64,000 bases of DNA from Cercis canadensis (GCA_003255065.1 QAOA01003736.1:505005-569004), one strand, 5' to 3'. Counted from the first letter of the stretch, positions 10,505 to 24,128 are shown. The notes: generated by a model not told the origin, from the letters alone. Made by a program: numbers and translations.

Positions 10505-13500
10505 ATGAACATGGAGAATTCTGAAAAAACAACTTCTGAAGTTGTATCCTCCATGGCAAACCCTTCGGTGAGTGAGAGTTCCTCTCTTATGAGCTCCTCA
10601 CTTATCATCACCAACCACAAGTTAGATGGTAAAAATTTCCTCCACTGGTCTCAATCTGTTCTTATGGTGATTAGAGGCCGGGGAAAAATGGGCTACCTCA
10701 CTGGAGAAGCCAGCAAGCCCAAAATTGATGATCCCACTTATGCAATGTGGGAACTCAACAATTCCATTGTGATGTCATGGCTCATCAATTCGATGGAGCC
10801 TCACATCAGCAGAACCTACCTTCTTTTCAAGACAGCAAAAGCCATATGGGATGCTGTCAAGGAAAACTACTCTGATCTAGAGAATGCCTCCCAAGTTTTT
10901 GAGATCAAGATTAAACTCAAAGACACTCGGCAGGGCAACCTTGATGTCACCAGCTACTATAACTCTCTAAAGGTATTATGGCAGGAGCTGGATCTGTTTT
11001 ATGAAGCAGATTGGGGAGATGTTGATGATCACATCAAGTTCAAAGCTCACCTTGATAAGGAACGCTTGTATGAGTTCCTAGCAGGTCTGCATAAGGATTT
11101 GGATGAGGTTCGTGGCAGAATCTTAGGGAGAAGACCTCTGCCTGCCATTGGAGAGGCATTTGCTGAGGTTAGGCGTGAAGAAAACAGAAGAAGGGTGATG
11201 TTAGGAGACAAGGATCCTAAAACTGGCCAAATAGAGGGTTCTGCCCTTTACACCAGAGGTTTTTCAGAGTCTAAATTCAAGATAGACAATGAAAACAAAC
11301 AGAAAAAATATGGAGAAAGACCTGTATGCAGCCACTGCAAGAAGACTGGACATACCCGAGACACTTGTTTCCAACTCCATGGTGTTCCACCAGGTTGGAA
11401 GCCAAGGAACAAGAGAGAAGGGAAAGCTCATCAAGTTACCTATGAAGAATCCAGTGGAGAGGATGTTGCTAATGTTCAGTTAACAAAGTCGCAGTTGGAG
11501 GTTCTACACCAGATCCTTGGCCATTCCTCATCTCCTATGTGCACCTTAGCTCTAAAAGGTACTGCTAATTCTGTTTCTACCCCTGACCTAGAACAATCAG
11601 CTCCTTGGATATTTGATTCAGGAGCCTCAGATCATATGACAGGTAACTCATCTCTATTTTCTGCTTATACCCCTTGCAAACATGATTTTCGGGTAAGAGT
11701 AGCAGATGGTACCAGATCCCCTGTTGCTGGTTTTGGGACAATTAAATTGACTGATAATCTTGTTCTCAAATCTGTTCTCCATGTCCCAAACCTGTCTTGT
11801 AACCTAATATCCATTAGCAAACTGACTAGGGATACTAAATGCCGTGTTAATTTCACCTCTAATTGCTGTGTTATACAGGAGCAGATCTCGGGGAAGATGA
11901 TTGGCAGTGCTAGTATGGCTGATGGACTCTACTTTTGGAACAAGCATGCTTCTTTGAATAAACAAGCATTGACCGTCAATGTGTCCAATGTCTCTAATTC
12001 TAGTCAAATTATGATGTGGCATCGTAGGTTAGGTCACCCCAACTTCTTGTATCTCAAAAGTTTGTTTCCAAACTTATTTATTAATGAGAATCCTAGTTCT
12101 TTTTCTTGTGAGATTTGTCAATTAGCAAAAAATACCCGAGCATCCTATGCTGCAAAACCCTACATTGCTTCTCGCCCATTTGCACTCATTCATAGTGATA
12201 TTTGGGGAGCCTCCCGAGTTAAAAATATTTCAGGTGCTAGGTGGTTTATCACCTTTATAGATGATCACACACGGGTATGCTGGGTATATCTCCTAAGGGA
12301 AAAATCTGAAGCCTCTCACACCTTCAAAAACTTCCACTCTATGGTCCAAAATCAGTTCCACACCAATATTCAAACCTTAAGGACTGATAATGGCAGGGAG
12401 TATTTTAATTCTGTCTTAGGGGAATATCTTACATCCCATGGTATAATTCATGAGAGTTCTTGTGCCCATACCCCCCAACAAAATGGGATTTCTGAGAGAA
12501 AAAACCGCCACCTCCTAGAAGTCACTAGGTCCCTTATGTTTACCATGAATGTACCAAACTATCTATGGGGAGAGGCAGTTTTAACTGCAGCCTATCTCAT
12601 AAACCGAATGCCATCCAAAGTTCTTAACCTTCATACACCACTCTCGGTTTTCCAAAAGAACTTTCCTCACTATAGGTTTTCCTCTCTAACTCCAAAAATA
12701 TTTGGGTGTAAGGCCTTTGTTCACTCTCATTTTCCCGGACTGTCTAAACTTGATCCTAGGGCACATAGGTGTGTGTTTGTTGGGTACTCACCTACTCAAA
12801 AGGGATATAAATGCTATTCTCCCACTCTCAAACGCCTATTTGTGTCCAAAGATGTCTCCTTTTTTGAAACTGACCCTTACTTTCCCCCCTCTCAACTTCA
12901 GGGGGAGAATATAGGTGAAGTTGAGTGTAGGGAAATCAATTTTGAACCTGAATCTACACCTACTGATCCTGTACAGACAGAACTGAAATCTGGACCTATA
13001 ACCCTGCATTCTGACCCTACACCCTTACCTATCTCATACCCAAGTGTGGATCCCATGCCTCCTAAAAATAGTCAACCAGAACCTGAACCTGTGACAATAC
13101 CAGAACCAGAACCTGAACCTGTGACAATACCAGAACCTGAACCTGAACCTGTGACAATACCAGAAACTGAACAACCAAAAATGCTTGTTTATTCAAGAAG
13201 GAATCCTTCTTCAAAGGGAGATAAGTTAGACAAACAGCAAGGCCAAGAATCTGAGCCAAATATCTGCTCCAGCAGCACTAAGAGTCCTGCCAAACCAGCT
13301 CAGAACCATACAGAGCCACAGCAGAACCTTGAAGACTTCCCAATTGCCATTAGAAAAGGGGTAAGAACATGTACAAAACATCCTATCTCTAAATTTGTTT
13401 CATTGGAAAATTTATCCCCTGGATTTCGTGCCTTTTCTGCTCATCTTTCCAAAACAGAAATTCCTAAAAATATAGATGAGGCCCTTTCCAAACCAGAATG

Positions 13501-14994
13501 GAAGAAAGCTGTCTTAGAGGAGATGAATGCCCTTGAAAAAAATGGCACATGGGAGCTCAAGAACCTACCTACGGGGAAGAAAACAGTTGGCTGTAAATGG
13601 GTGTTCACCATTAAATACAAAAGTGATGGAAGCATAGACAGGTACAAAGCAAGGTTGGTTGCTAAGGGTTTTACTCAAACCTATGGGATAGACTATCAAG
13701 AAACGTTTGCACATGTGGCCAAACTTAACACAATAAGAGTTCTGTTATCCTTGGCTGCAAATTCAGATTGGCCACTCCACCAACTAGATGTGAAGAATGC
13801 ATTTCTCAATGGAAGGCTAAATGAAGAAGTTTACATGGACATATCACCTGGTTTTGAAGGGCAGAAAGGAAAGGTGTGCAGATTAAAAAGGGCTATCTAT
13901 GGGCTGAAACAGTCTCCTAGAGCATGATTCGAAAGGCTGACCCAAGTTGTGAAGAAAAGAGGGTACAATCAGGGCCAAACATATCACACTATGTTTTTCA
14001 GACACTCAATAGACGGCAAAATCACCATCCTCATTGTCTATGTGGATGACATGGTTATAACCGATAATGATTTAGGAAAAATTCAACTCTTGAAGAGATA
14101 TCTCAGCACAACATTTGAGCTAAAAGACCTAGGACCCCTAAAATATTTCCTAGGAATGGAGGTAGCTCGAAGTCACACCGGTATTTCCATATCACAGAAA
14201 AAATATGTGCTGGATCTGTTACAAGAAACTGGTATGTTGGGCTGTAAACCAGCTGATACACCTATGGAGCCTAATAAAAAACTAGGTGATGAGGATGTAG
14301 GCAGTGACATAGACAAGGGAAGGTACCAGCGCCTTGTTGGTAGATTAATTACCTCTCTCACACAATGCCAGATATTGCATTCCCTGTAAGTGTAGTGAGC
14401 CAATTCATGCACTCTCCTAAAGAAGGGCACTTGGAGGCAATCTACAGAATTTTAAGATATTTGAAAGGGACTCCTGGAAAGGGTCTATTTTTTAGAAGGG
14501 GAGGTCCAAGATGTGTTGAAATTTTCACTGATGCAGATTGGGCAGGTTCTGTCATTGATAGGCGCTCAACCTCAGGGTATTGCACTTACATGTAGGGCAA
14601 CCTTGTAACTTGGAGAAGCAAGAAACAATCTGTGGTTGCTCGAAGTACTGCTGAGGCTGAATATAGGGCCTTGGCTCATGGTGTATGTGAAGGTATTTGG
14701 CTAAAACGCATGTTAAGAGAGCTTCAGGTTCCTAGTTATATGCCTATAAAGCTCTACTGTGACAACAAAGCTGCTGTGAGTATTGCTCACAATCATGTCC
14801 ATCATGATAGAACTAAGCATGTGAAAATAGACAGACACTTCATCAAAGAAAAGATAGACAATGGTACTATTAATCTACGGTACCTACCCACAGCACAACA
14901 AGTTGCAGATGTGGTTACCAAGAGTCTTCCTAAGCCTCGGTTTAATGCACTAACAAGCAAGCTGGGCATGATTAATATCTATGCCTCAGCTTGA
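10505..14994 (+). pseudogene. Copia gag-pol polyprotein, body 2, inactivated
   Basis: A long frame runs from ATG 10505 (MNMENSE) through gag, zinc knuckle, protease (DSGA), integrase and the first half of reverse transcriptase, more than 1100 codons without a break. It stops at TGA 13925-13927 where body 1 has Trp. The D,D,E integrase Asp lost in body 1 is present here. After the stop, reverse transcriptase continues with YVDD. A one-T deletion near 14348 shifts the frame and TAG at 14593-14595 interrupts RNase H, whose C-terminus ends at 14994. The ATG at 10484, in the LTR/primer-site junction, is also in frame but lies too early in the transcript leader to be the preferred start. Overall the body is a few percent or less diverged from body 1 by eye. 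Confidence 0.9.
13072..13165 (+). repeat. Minisatellite in pol body 2 (longer array)
   Basis: This is the same 30-bp unit as in body 1, with one more full copy. The difference keeps the frame. It accounts for the 19-bp net length difference between the two bodies once the homopolymer indels (11 bp) are subtracted. Confidence 0.85.
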
Positions 14995-15001
14995 GGGGGA
15001 A

Positions 15002-15242
15002 TGTTTGAATCCCGGAAGTTATGGAATTGAATCAGGATTGACAATCAAGGAGAATGATTGACTTTCCATATATAGCTCATTTAATAGAATAGCTGTAAAT
15101 CCCTTAGATTAAGCTGTATTTATTTGTAATTTCCTAGATTAGACTATTTCTGATTTTGAGGGATTGATTGGTTGTATCAAATCCCTATAAATTCACAGCT
15201 CCTTCACCATTTAGGTAAGGAAGCCAATACAGAATTTCTACA
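15002..15242 (+). repeat. LTR 3 (3' LTR of the dimer)
   Basis: It is 241 bp and starts TGTTTGAATC (one change from LTR 1 and 2). It ends CTACA before the TAGAT target duplication at 15243-15247. Confidence 0.92.
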
Positions 15243-15499
15243 TAGATTCCAGCATTCTGGGTAAGCAAGATATTCAAAATCAGCTCATTATATTTAGAGA
15301 AGAAAAGTAAGAGCAAAATGAGAACGATCATGGAGACATGTACAATCTATGTTAGTTTTACTATTTATATTTGGGAACAGACATCTAACGCTGTACATAT
15401 CCAGATCTAACACTAAACTCTGATAATATTAAATTAAAAAATTACAAAGAATTTTGGCTGACACAACACAAAATTAATTCCAAAAGGCACAGATGCTGC

Positions 15500-18400
15500 T
15501 TAGTAAAGCTTTATTCTGGTCTCAATAGGGCTCCTACAGATTGGGCATGACTGAAGATCTTGTCCGCATTCACAACATGTCTGCCACACAAGACAAAAAA
15601 CAGAAGTTGGAACATGCATTTTCCTGATCCCTGGTCTTTCTCTAAAACATATGGGGAGAAGAATTTGATGAATTGTATTTTACCTGATGCCCACATCCAA
15701 AGGCCATGTCTTTTGTATTGCTCAGACATATAGGGCAAAGCTGCATAAGACCAACTTATTTTGTTAATAATAGATGTTTTATCAGAAAGAACTTCTTAAT
15801 TGTAAAAAAAAATAAACCTTGAAAACAAAGGTTTATGATAAGAACATTTTAAAATTCAGTCACTCTTAAACATAGGAAATTCAAAAGAAGAAATAAAAGG
15901 TAATTTGAGGAAAAAAATTACGCAGCTAAACTCTAAATAAAATGTCTGCTTAACCACTCAAACACTTTGGCATTAGACCAAGTATTAAGTTGTAACCATA
16001 AATCACAAAGTTTCTCAAAACGATAGATCCATAGCAGCTTTTTTCAAAAAAAGCAGGTACTTTAAATTCAGCTCAGTACATAAACTAAAGGAATTCAGAC
16101 AATTGAGGCAAGTAACACTTTTTTTTTTCCAATTATTTCGTGACCCACATTACTGGACATCCTACATTGTTCTTGGTCGTGTAACATAAATTGGTCACTG
16201 ACATGATTTCTAAGACAGAATATGGGATGGGTTTATAAAAGTTTCCAGTAGATGAGCTATGTTCTTGGATGGCTGAGTTAGCAATATATGTTCTATTACA
16301 AGAGTAAATAACTCAACTGAGGCATGTGAAGATAATACTTAATGAAAGCTAGATTAGCATAAGATAAGAAACATAAATAATATCATTGCCACACAATTCT
16401 AAGCAATTCCCTAATATATTCTAACTTAGGGTGTTCCCTAATACATTTTATTTGAAGGACTTTGTACCTGATTGTCATAAGTGGAACTTGGGGCAGGAGG
16501 AGCTGTGCTAACCGGGCTGCTGTCACCATGATAAGAAGGAACACTTTGTGCAAAACTAGTAGCACGAGAAGGTTTTGAAGCGCCAAAAGATGGAGCACCA
16601 TATACGGGTGGTGGGAGAGGAACTCTCTGAGGAGCATTGGCCTTCCGACTACTACATAAGCAATAAGTACAAATGACAAACAAAAGAAAATTGTCAGAAG
16701 ATGAACTTGAGAAACTTGAACCAAAAGAAACATTGAAGAACCAAATACCTACCCCAGTAGATTACCCTCTAATGCTGCCTTATACTGAGAAGGAATTTCC
16801 ATCAAAGCTCCAAGAGCAAATGCTGCCTCTTTTCGTGAAAGGGGAATATTCTTTGACATAATCTCGGTGAAATTCACAAACTAAAGAGGAAAAAAGTCAA
16901 ACCCACAATAGATTATTGGATCAGTTTCCGGTAACAATATTTGAACAAAAATACTAACGAAATTCTGAGAGCCCCTCAACAATTACCTGGAAATTATCGA
17001 AGTCACGAGCTGGTATATTGTCATCAAATTCCTTCATCATGTCCCAAGGTCCATCCCCAACCCCAACCAATATGATTGAAAGAGGGAATTTGCTGTGATA
17101 AAGAGGCATATAAGACAACAGATATTTGAACAAATAAAATTTTTTGGGCAGAACCAACTATACCATAATCACCTGGCTTCAACAATAGCATCCACTGTCT
17201 TCTGCTCCTGTGGACTTAACCTACCATGTTCGGTGTCAACACTTCTTGTTACCTAAGGAAAATATCACTGTTGGTGAGACTTCACTTTGTAGAAAAACAT
17301 TACAACCATTGGAAGTAAGACCCACCCCATTGCATGGCAACAATGACCATACATAGAATTAAAGCATGAAAGGAGTTTTCCATATATCCACAAATAACAG
17401 ACCTATATTTTCTATACGTGTGAAAGCACAGTGCACAAATGAAGTCAAGAAAAGTCCAGTCCCAAGAAGAATAGACAAACAAATAAACAAACAGATAATC
17501 AGGAGGCAAATGAATCACAGCTACTCGCAGAAGGTGATTTTACACAAACTAGTATTAGTTGTCATAACTTTCAAAAAGACCCATGCCTTCACCATAAACC
17601 TATCATGCAAGTCAAGCTCAAAGCAGGTGGCATACCAGACAGTTAACGAACTCCTAAAAGAGGCTAATTCCTCCCAGCCATGTGATATTGCCATCATATA
17701 TCATGCACTAAATAATGTGAGAGAAGTACTATACTGAAAACCCAACTAAAGACACAATCTAAGAGAGCCTAGTAACCAGAATGAGACAGACAGATGATTG
17801 CAAGATGCATGCAATTAATGAAGGATAAGCTCATTATATATGTTAGGATTTCTATTGGTGAGTGCATTTCCCTATCAAGCTATATTTCCTGTTATGTGCT
17901 TTCCAATGGCTAAAAATGCAGTGTTCAAATCTGATCCCCTTATACACTTTTTCATAACTCATCTCTTTCTCAAATGCATGTAACTCAAGTAAACTGCAGT
18001 CAACCTTTAGTAAGGAAACAATAACACATGGTTGTGTATTTCAGATTAGCATTAGAGAACCAATAATCTTAACTATTATAAGTCTTCCAATTCTTTTCGC
18101 AGGAATTTTTCAAAAAATTACATCAAGCTCCCTTTAATAAAATTCTACACCCACTCAAATAAAATAACTTCAGATTTGTGTCTGCTGACTTGTGAATGTG
18201 TGTTAGAGGATAATGCTTGTTACAATTTGTACACAAGCAGTAGTATTAGTCACAATTCCCACTCATAGTTGTGATTCAGCTATTACATCTCAATTCATTT
18301 ACTAGATTACTTGAATACTTGTATTTGTGACTACAATTGATTATACATGGAAATTTTGATGGTTTCTAGAATTTTCTAATAACATATGTTACATGAGAAT

Positions 18401-20462
18401 TAGATATGTAGTAATTACATGAGCAGGTTACAAATGCTTATTTAATGCCAGAGGGGGAAATGGCTCCCTCAGGTTCCAAGAAGCCACTTCCTGAACTATA
18501 CATATGAAATATGATAAAAGGATATCACATGCATAATCCCTCTTTTGAGGCAAACTGATTCCATTTAATTACTCCAGAAGCAGTCCTAGTTCTCATGCTT
18601 TATTCAGTTTAATAAAAATTCATGCATTAAGTGTAAAAAATGCAGTGGACCAAAATATGGCGACTGACAGATTCATAATCCAACTACTTTTGTCTCATAT
18701 AATACAAGCGGAATGGAGGAGAGAGGATGAATCCAAGCCAATCTTGCAAACCAAGTTATTTACCAAACTAAATTTTAACCAAGTTATACTGGACATTGAG
18801 TACCTGGCCATCTGCAATTATCACCAAAACATGGTACTGGCCACCACTCTGCTCAACAATAGTCATGGCCATTTCAATTATTGGTGCAAATGAAGTAGGT
18901 CCTGAAATAGTAACCATAAGTTCTATTAGCTTAATATTAACACATCTCTAATGAAAATCAGAATATCTATGAGAAGAAAATGACAAGTACTAAAAATATA
19001 ACCTGCAAGTCGAAGATTAGGAACAATTTCCCTATACCGAGTCAACACTTCTTCAAATCCATTGCAAAATCTTTCATCTGGATAGAAACTGAAGACATCT
19101 TGATCATGTGTTGATGCTGCCATGATTTCAATGTAATGCCTATTATCATCCCGAAACTTCAAACAGATAAAATTTTCAAGAATAAATTTTATAGACTTTT
19201 AAGAGAAATACCATCTCCAAATCCATAACAAGGGATTAAGTTATCCTCATCGAATGCAGCCAAGGTTTTCCCAATAATGGATATTGCCTGTTCATAGGGA
19301 TTTAGGGTATCTCCAATATGATGCAAGCTTCGTCTATTAAATGACTTTGTCCCTAAAATCAATACCAAGTTGAGGATATTCCACCATAACACACAGCATA
19401 TATCCCAATATTAGTTAAGAAAATAAGGCCTAACCTGTCCATTCATTGCTCTTAGTGACATCAATCCCAACAATAAGATTTGAAGATTCAAGGCCTGCAC
19501 GTGCTAGAGCCTCAGTCACCTGCAACAATGTAAAGTACGGTAAATAAAATATTATGAATTAAATTATAAAAAAAAAATTAAACAGTTTCCCAGAAATATT
19601 GTATAAACAAGAAGCATCACCAGTGAGAAACAAACTTGCAAATTACACTGCCCATATCAAATCAAGCTAAGACACATCTAATCACAAGCAAATGCACTCA
19701 AAGTAGTCATATGTATAGTCCTAAATTGATTACAAGTAACTAAATTTTCAGAATCTTTCTCTTCTTTTTCCTTGGTTAAATTCAAAGTGTTTCTCTTCAA
19801 TGTGATCAATTTAGCATAGCTCAAAGGGTACAAGCTGAAGCAAGACAAATCAGCGGTAATTCATAGAGTGTGTTATGGGCAAGCACAAGGCAAGCTACTT
19901 TAAGAATCTACTGAGTTCATAATGAATCATATCCATAAGAAAGATAGATGTCCTTCTCCAAATTCAATATAGCAATTAGTTACGCAATTGTAATAATTTT
20001 GTTTCCAAAACAAAGGTTCTTTGATATTTAATAGTATTAGTGCTAAATAAAAAGCCAAAAAGAAAACACTAGCCAAGAAAAGCAACTTGGGAAGAAGAAA
20101 AAGGGATAATCTCATGATTAGCGGAGAACTGAAGACAATTTCAACTTCTAAAACAAAAATGCCACTCTTACCTCCTCTATGGAATTGAAATTATCAGCAA
20201 TTCTTGAATACCTCCTGTCTAACGTCTTTCTACCATCAACCGCCACTCCAGCACCAGCATACGGTTCATAACCATAGTTTTGAGGAGGAGGGACACCATA
20301 GTTTTGTGGAGGAGGGATGTAGTACGGTTGTGACGAATAAGACTGTTGCGGCTGACTTTCGTGACCATAAGACGATTGAGGATATGAATTCCACGAAGAA
20401 GAAGCTGAACGAAAAGATGAATCCCGCCTCCAACTATCCTCTTTGGAACTTTTGCCCCCCAT
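15500..20462 (-). CDS. RGLG2-like: E3 ubiquitin-protein ligase RGLG type (copine/vWA plus RING)
   Basis: Eleven coding exons: 20462-20172, 19519-19435, 19352-19212, 19116-19003, 18901-18804, 17252-17173, 17092-16987, 16880-16753, 16648-16468, 15740-15684, 15580-15500. They sum to 453 residues in frame. The N-terminus MGGKSSK carries a myristoylation-type Gly2, followed by a Ser/Tyr/Pro-rich tract ([12 protein letters not shown]). The copine-like von Willebrand A domain spans about residues 95-330 ([43 protein letters not shown]). The C-terminal C3HC4 RING starts with CPIC at residue 410 and ends [15 protein letters not shown]. Family members are membrane-attached ubiquitin ligases that build Lys63 chains and act in hormone and drought signalling. 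Length and exon pattern look complete. The choice among RGLG1 and RGLG2 is not resolved by eye. Confidence 0.93.
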
Positions 20463-20474
20463 CAACTCAATTCT

Positions 20475-21239
20475 CTGAAAAAACAATAAAATAAATTCCT
20501 AACCCACTTCTCTCCTTCGCAAATTAGGCAATAAAATCAATCACACCAATCGGAATCAACACCTCCCAAGCAAATAATATAATGACACACAGAAAATAAT
20601 AATGAACTCAAAACCAATATCAACTGCTAAAAACGAGATATATGTATCGTATTTGGGGTTGAACTCGAAGTTTCCAAGCAAATCTCAATTTCTTCTATAA
20701 ACCAAATAAGAGAAAAGAGGCGGTTCTATGCACGTCTTTGTTCATACAATTCCCACCGACTTAAGAAAACAGCCCTCGTTTAAGTTTCCGCAGGACGACT
20801 CCTTCCAAGCTGCCAAATATTAAAGGCAACCAGATAGCTTCAAATACAATCAACACACGGCAACTTGATTAACCCACATACCAAAACTAGCCAAAGTTTA
20901 GTTCAACGGGTAAAAGAAAACTCAGAATGTCAAAGATAAACAATGATAATAATAATTGTACGATTTCAATTATATATCTTCTCACGTATCATCATCCTTT
21001 GATTCCTACATGAAAACAGATCACATAATTTTATCCCAAAATCAACATCCGCAAAATTTAGCGCCAAATTAACCAGCGAAAACACAGAAAAGGAAACGGC
21101 ATTGCATGAGATCTGAACTCTTCCAGCACTGTGATCTGTTAATTCACTTCAAAACCCTAGTCCCTGAGAAAATCGATTCACATTCTGAAACTGAACTAAC
21201 ACTGACTTTCAGATGCAATTTTCTCAGTTGTGAGGATAC
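20475..21239 (-). other. Probable 5' UTR intron of the RGLG gene
   Basis: On the minus strand a donor (CATTCAG|GTATCC) at 21240/21239 precedes an acceptor with a T-rich tract (TTGTTTTTTCAG) at 20475, only 12 bases before the ATG. The leader exon would lie at about 21240-21400. This is inferred from splice signals alone. Confidence 0.45.
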
Positions 21240-21399
21240 CTGAATGATGACGACAATGCAATGAAGAAGGTGGAAATTGAATCATAGTCTGGGAGTTTGC
21301 AGAGTTAGTGGTTTACAGTCTCACGAGCAATTTCAATGGTGGATCTTACACTCAAGATTCCAATAATCTTTTGAACAACCGAAAAGGAACCAAATCAAA

Positions 21400-23186
21400 A
21401 AGCTAACCCCTATTTAAGTAAAGTAAGAGGCAAGCTTTAACAACTGTGTATTTTATAAATGGAAGGAAACCAAAATGTGAAGCCAGTTGACCTTTGGATT
21501 CGGATATGGATTACACGAGAGATAGAGTCGCGAGGGATTAATATTGGATCACGCTTCTCACCAAAAATAAAAAATAAATAAATAATTCACATAAAAAAAA
21601 TAAAAAATAAATAATGGATCACGGTTTCTTGGCGTGTTGCTAAAGCATGAAAGGGAAAGGGATTACCCTATGCTTCCTGCCCGGCGTTTACTGGAAACTG
21701 TTTTAGGCTGATTGTGACATAAATCATTTATTTTTAAAAAGATGTGCTTTTTTTTTAATATTTTTTACTATGACTTTAAATTTAAACCTTAAATCACAAG
21801 TTTCTGACATTAATATCACTTAATTATAAATTATTAAATTATTTTTTGTTCTTATTTATTTACTATTGAGTTAATTATTTAATATTATAAGTAATATCAT
21901 TATTATATAAAAAACTAACTATTAAAATTATTTGTTTTATTTAATTTATGGGACCTATATATATATATATGTTGAATAAAATAAATCACATATATCATCT
22001 CAATAAAAAGTTGTATATGTAATACTAATATCACTTATGATATTAAATAATTAACACTTTTAACTTAAAATAATTTTAAAGTCCTGTTTGGCGGCCTTTA
22101 TAAAAAGATCTCTTGAAGGTTGCTCTAATATAAGGCCTTGCCCTTGCCCTTGCGTAATATAATGTCTGACTTCTACCAATATTCGACATTTTAGGTCATA
22201 GTCTTTGAATCTTTGATTTGTCAAAGTTCTCTTATATGAGAAGACCAACAAAGAAAATCAACTTTGTGTATCAACCTTCTAGAAAGAGTTTTACATTTCA
22301 TGTGTGAAATTCTTATAAGCTATTTTTTGGCATATAATTATATCAACGTTCACAAACATAAATATTATAATTAATATATAGATCTTTTACAGATGATAAG
22401 GTTTTAAATTCAAATCATCACTTTCTATATTCATAAATTGTCAATTGAGTTATAGATGAGTTAATCAGAAGGCTTTTATCAAAAGAATATGATTTTGTGT
22501 TCGAGGTATCTCATTGATAAAATGAGCATCTCAAAGTGCTCCATCACACAAAGCTACTGTCGTTGATGCTTTGACGGCGCGATTTTTAGAGCATGGATAG
22601 CTCACCCAAAATTTGATAAGTTTTGCTTCATCCAACTGATTGAGGTTAAACTCCGATTATTGGATTACCAACAAAAAATTAAATAGCAATTTAGATAAAC
22701 AATTTTAATTTACTTTTTTCAAATTTGGTTCACGAGATTTATTATAATTGCAATTTATTATTATGGGAAAAAAATAGGTACATTAATATGGAAAAAATGT
22801 AAACATGCTATGCCTTTTAGTCAATTAGCTAATAACTATTTTGGTACATAAGAAAAGAAAGGGAAAAAAAAAAAAGCTACAGAAGAAGAGTCCACAAGAA
22901 GTCGATAGGGACAAAAAGATCCAAAAAATGGCTTATTGTGACATGCCAATCCCTATTGAGCAAGCTACAACATAGTTTTTTGTTGAGGAGTGGAAGAAAT
23001 ATTAGCTAATAACTAAGTTATTAAATTAAAGGATGAATATAAACTACTAATAATAGTTGGCTCAATTGATAGATGAATAAACACAATATATGCTATCACA
23101 ATTTAATATATGAAAGCTTTTGTTACATGATCTGGAACAATGATTAGAAACGGATGAAAATTAAGATTGGAGGATAACCACTCCCA
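21400..23186. other. Intergenic, RGLG promoter side
   Basis: AT-rich with an (AT)n run near 21957-21970. No gene was recognised. The open frame at 22060-22251 has no family features. Confidence 0.45.
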
Positions 23187-23307
23187 AGGAACAAAATTTT
23201 ATTTTGAGGTACCGTTTTGGTCACTTAAAAAATAGAAATGTTTCATAAATTTTGTGAAAATTTCGTAGAAACAAAAGATTTTTTAAGAAACATTTCAAAT
23301 AATATTA

Positions 23308-23390
23308 AGCAATTTTTTTTTTAATTTTAAAAGATTCTAACNAATATTTTTTTTTTAATTTTAAAAGATTCTAACATAATATTATTAGAG
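23308..23390. repeat. Short overlap duplication across the single n at 23342
   Basis: The poly-T tract and the sequence TTAATTTTAAAAGATTCTAA end just before the n and recur just after it. The right palindrome arm has this stretch only once. This supports the n being an unmerged contig overlap. Confidence 0.7.
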
Positions 23391-24128
23391 ATATATAAAA
23401 TTAGAGAGTATAATGTTAAATAATTACAACTTTAAATAAATAACATTGATATAATTAATGTTCAAAATTTTGACAACATTTAGCATACATAAAATTTAAT
23501 GCAAAACTTTTCTTGCGTGACTTGCTAATCTTACTTAGCAAATATTTCAACCTTAATTACTTCTTTTTTTAATTTAAAATTAAGACACCTAAGCACATAA
23601 TTACAAATTGACCAACAGCGATATCGTGCACATCAACATTAATCAAGGATTATGGAAGGTGATGTATCATATAGCTATTTATGAGCCTATAAATGATTTC
23701 CTTTGTTGTTACAACATTAATCAAGGATTATCTTGCACATCAACAATTAAGGGTCAGTGGTAGCCATGAAAGACAAAGAGAAAGATTAAGTACTAATGAA
23801 GAATTGTATTAATTAATTGCAGTGGTTAAATGCTATTTAGCATCATTCTGATCAAAGAAGGTTCATCTTTTCACTGGGTTACCACCCATTATCAGCACTC
23901 GTTAACTTTCACCCTCTATTCCCTACCTGCTGATAATGGGTTCACCCTCAATATATATATATATATAGACAAGCAAATAAAGAGTTTAGGAGAAACAACT
24001 ACTTTAACTAAATAAAATAAAGACATCTGATGTCTATAGCTTTTTGGATTTTTTTCAACAAAAAATAGAGTGCGGAGTAGTTTTGGGAGTTTTAAGTAGT
24101 TTGTAAAAAATTAAAATTAAAGTTAGAG

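Larger units (their letters stand above)
5500..15247 (+). mobile_element. Dimeric Ty1/copia LTR retrotransposon (LTR-body-LTR-body-LTR)
   Basis: Three 241-bp LTRs (5505-5745, 10244-10484, 15002-15242) bracket two internal regions of 4498 and 4517 bp. The whole array is flanked by one 5-bp target duplication, TAGAT, at 5500-5504 and 15243-15247. The middle LTR has no target duplication: it is preceded by the polypurine tract of body 1 and followed by the primer binding site of body 2. Domain order is gag, zinc knuckle, protease, integrase, reverse transcriptase, RNase H, which defines copia. Both bodies carry stops and frameshifts. The element ends 252 bp past the RGLG stop codon in convergent orientation. 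The likely origin is unequal exchange between LTRs after a single insertion. Confidence 0.93.

Noticed and set aside
17252..18804. Open frames within the longest RGLG intron as a nested gene
   Set aside because: No family similarity; flanking exons splice cleanly across it.
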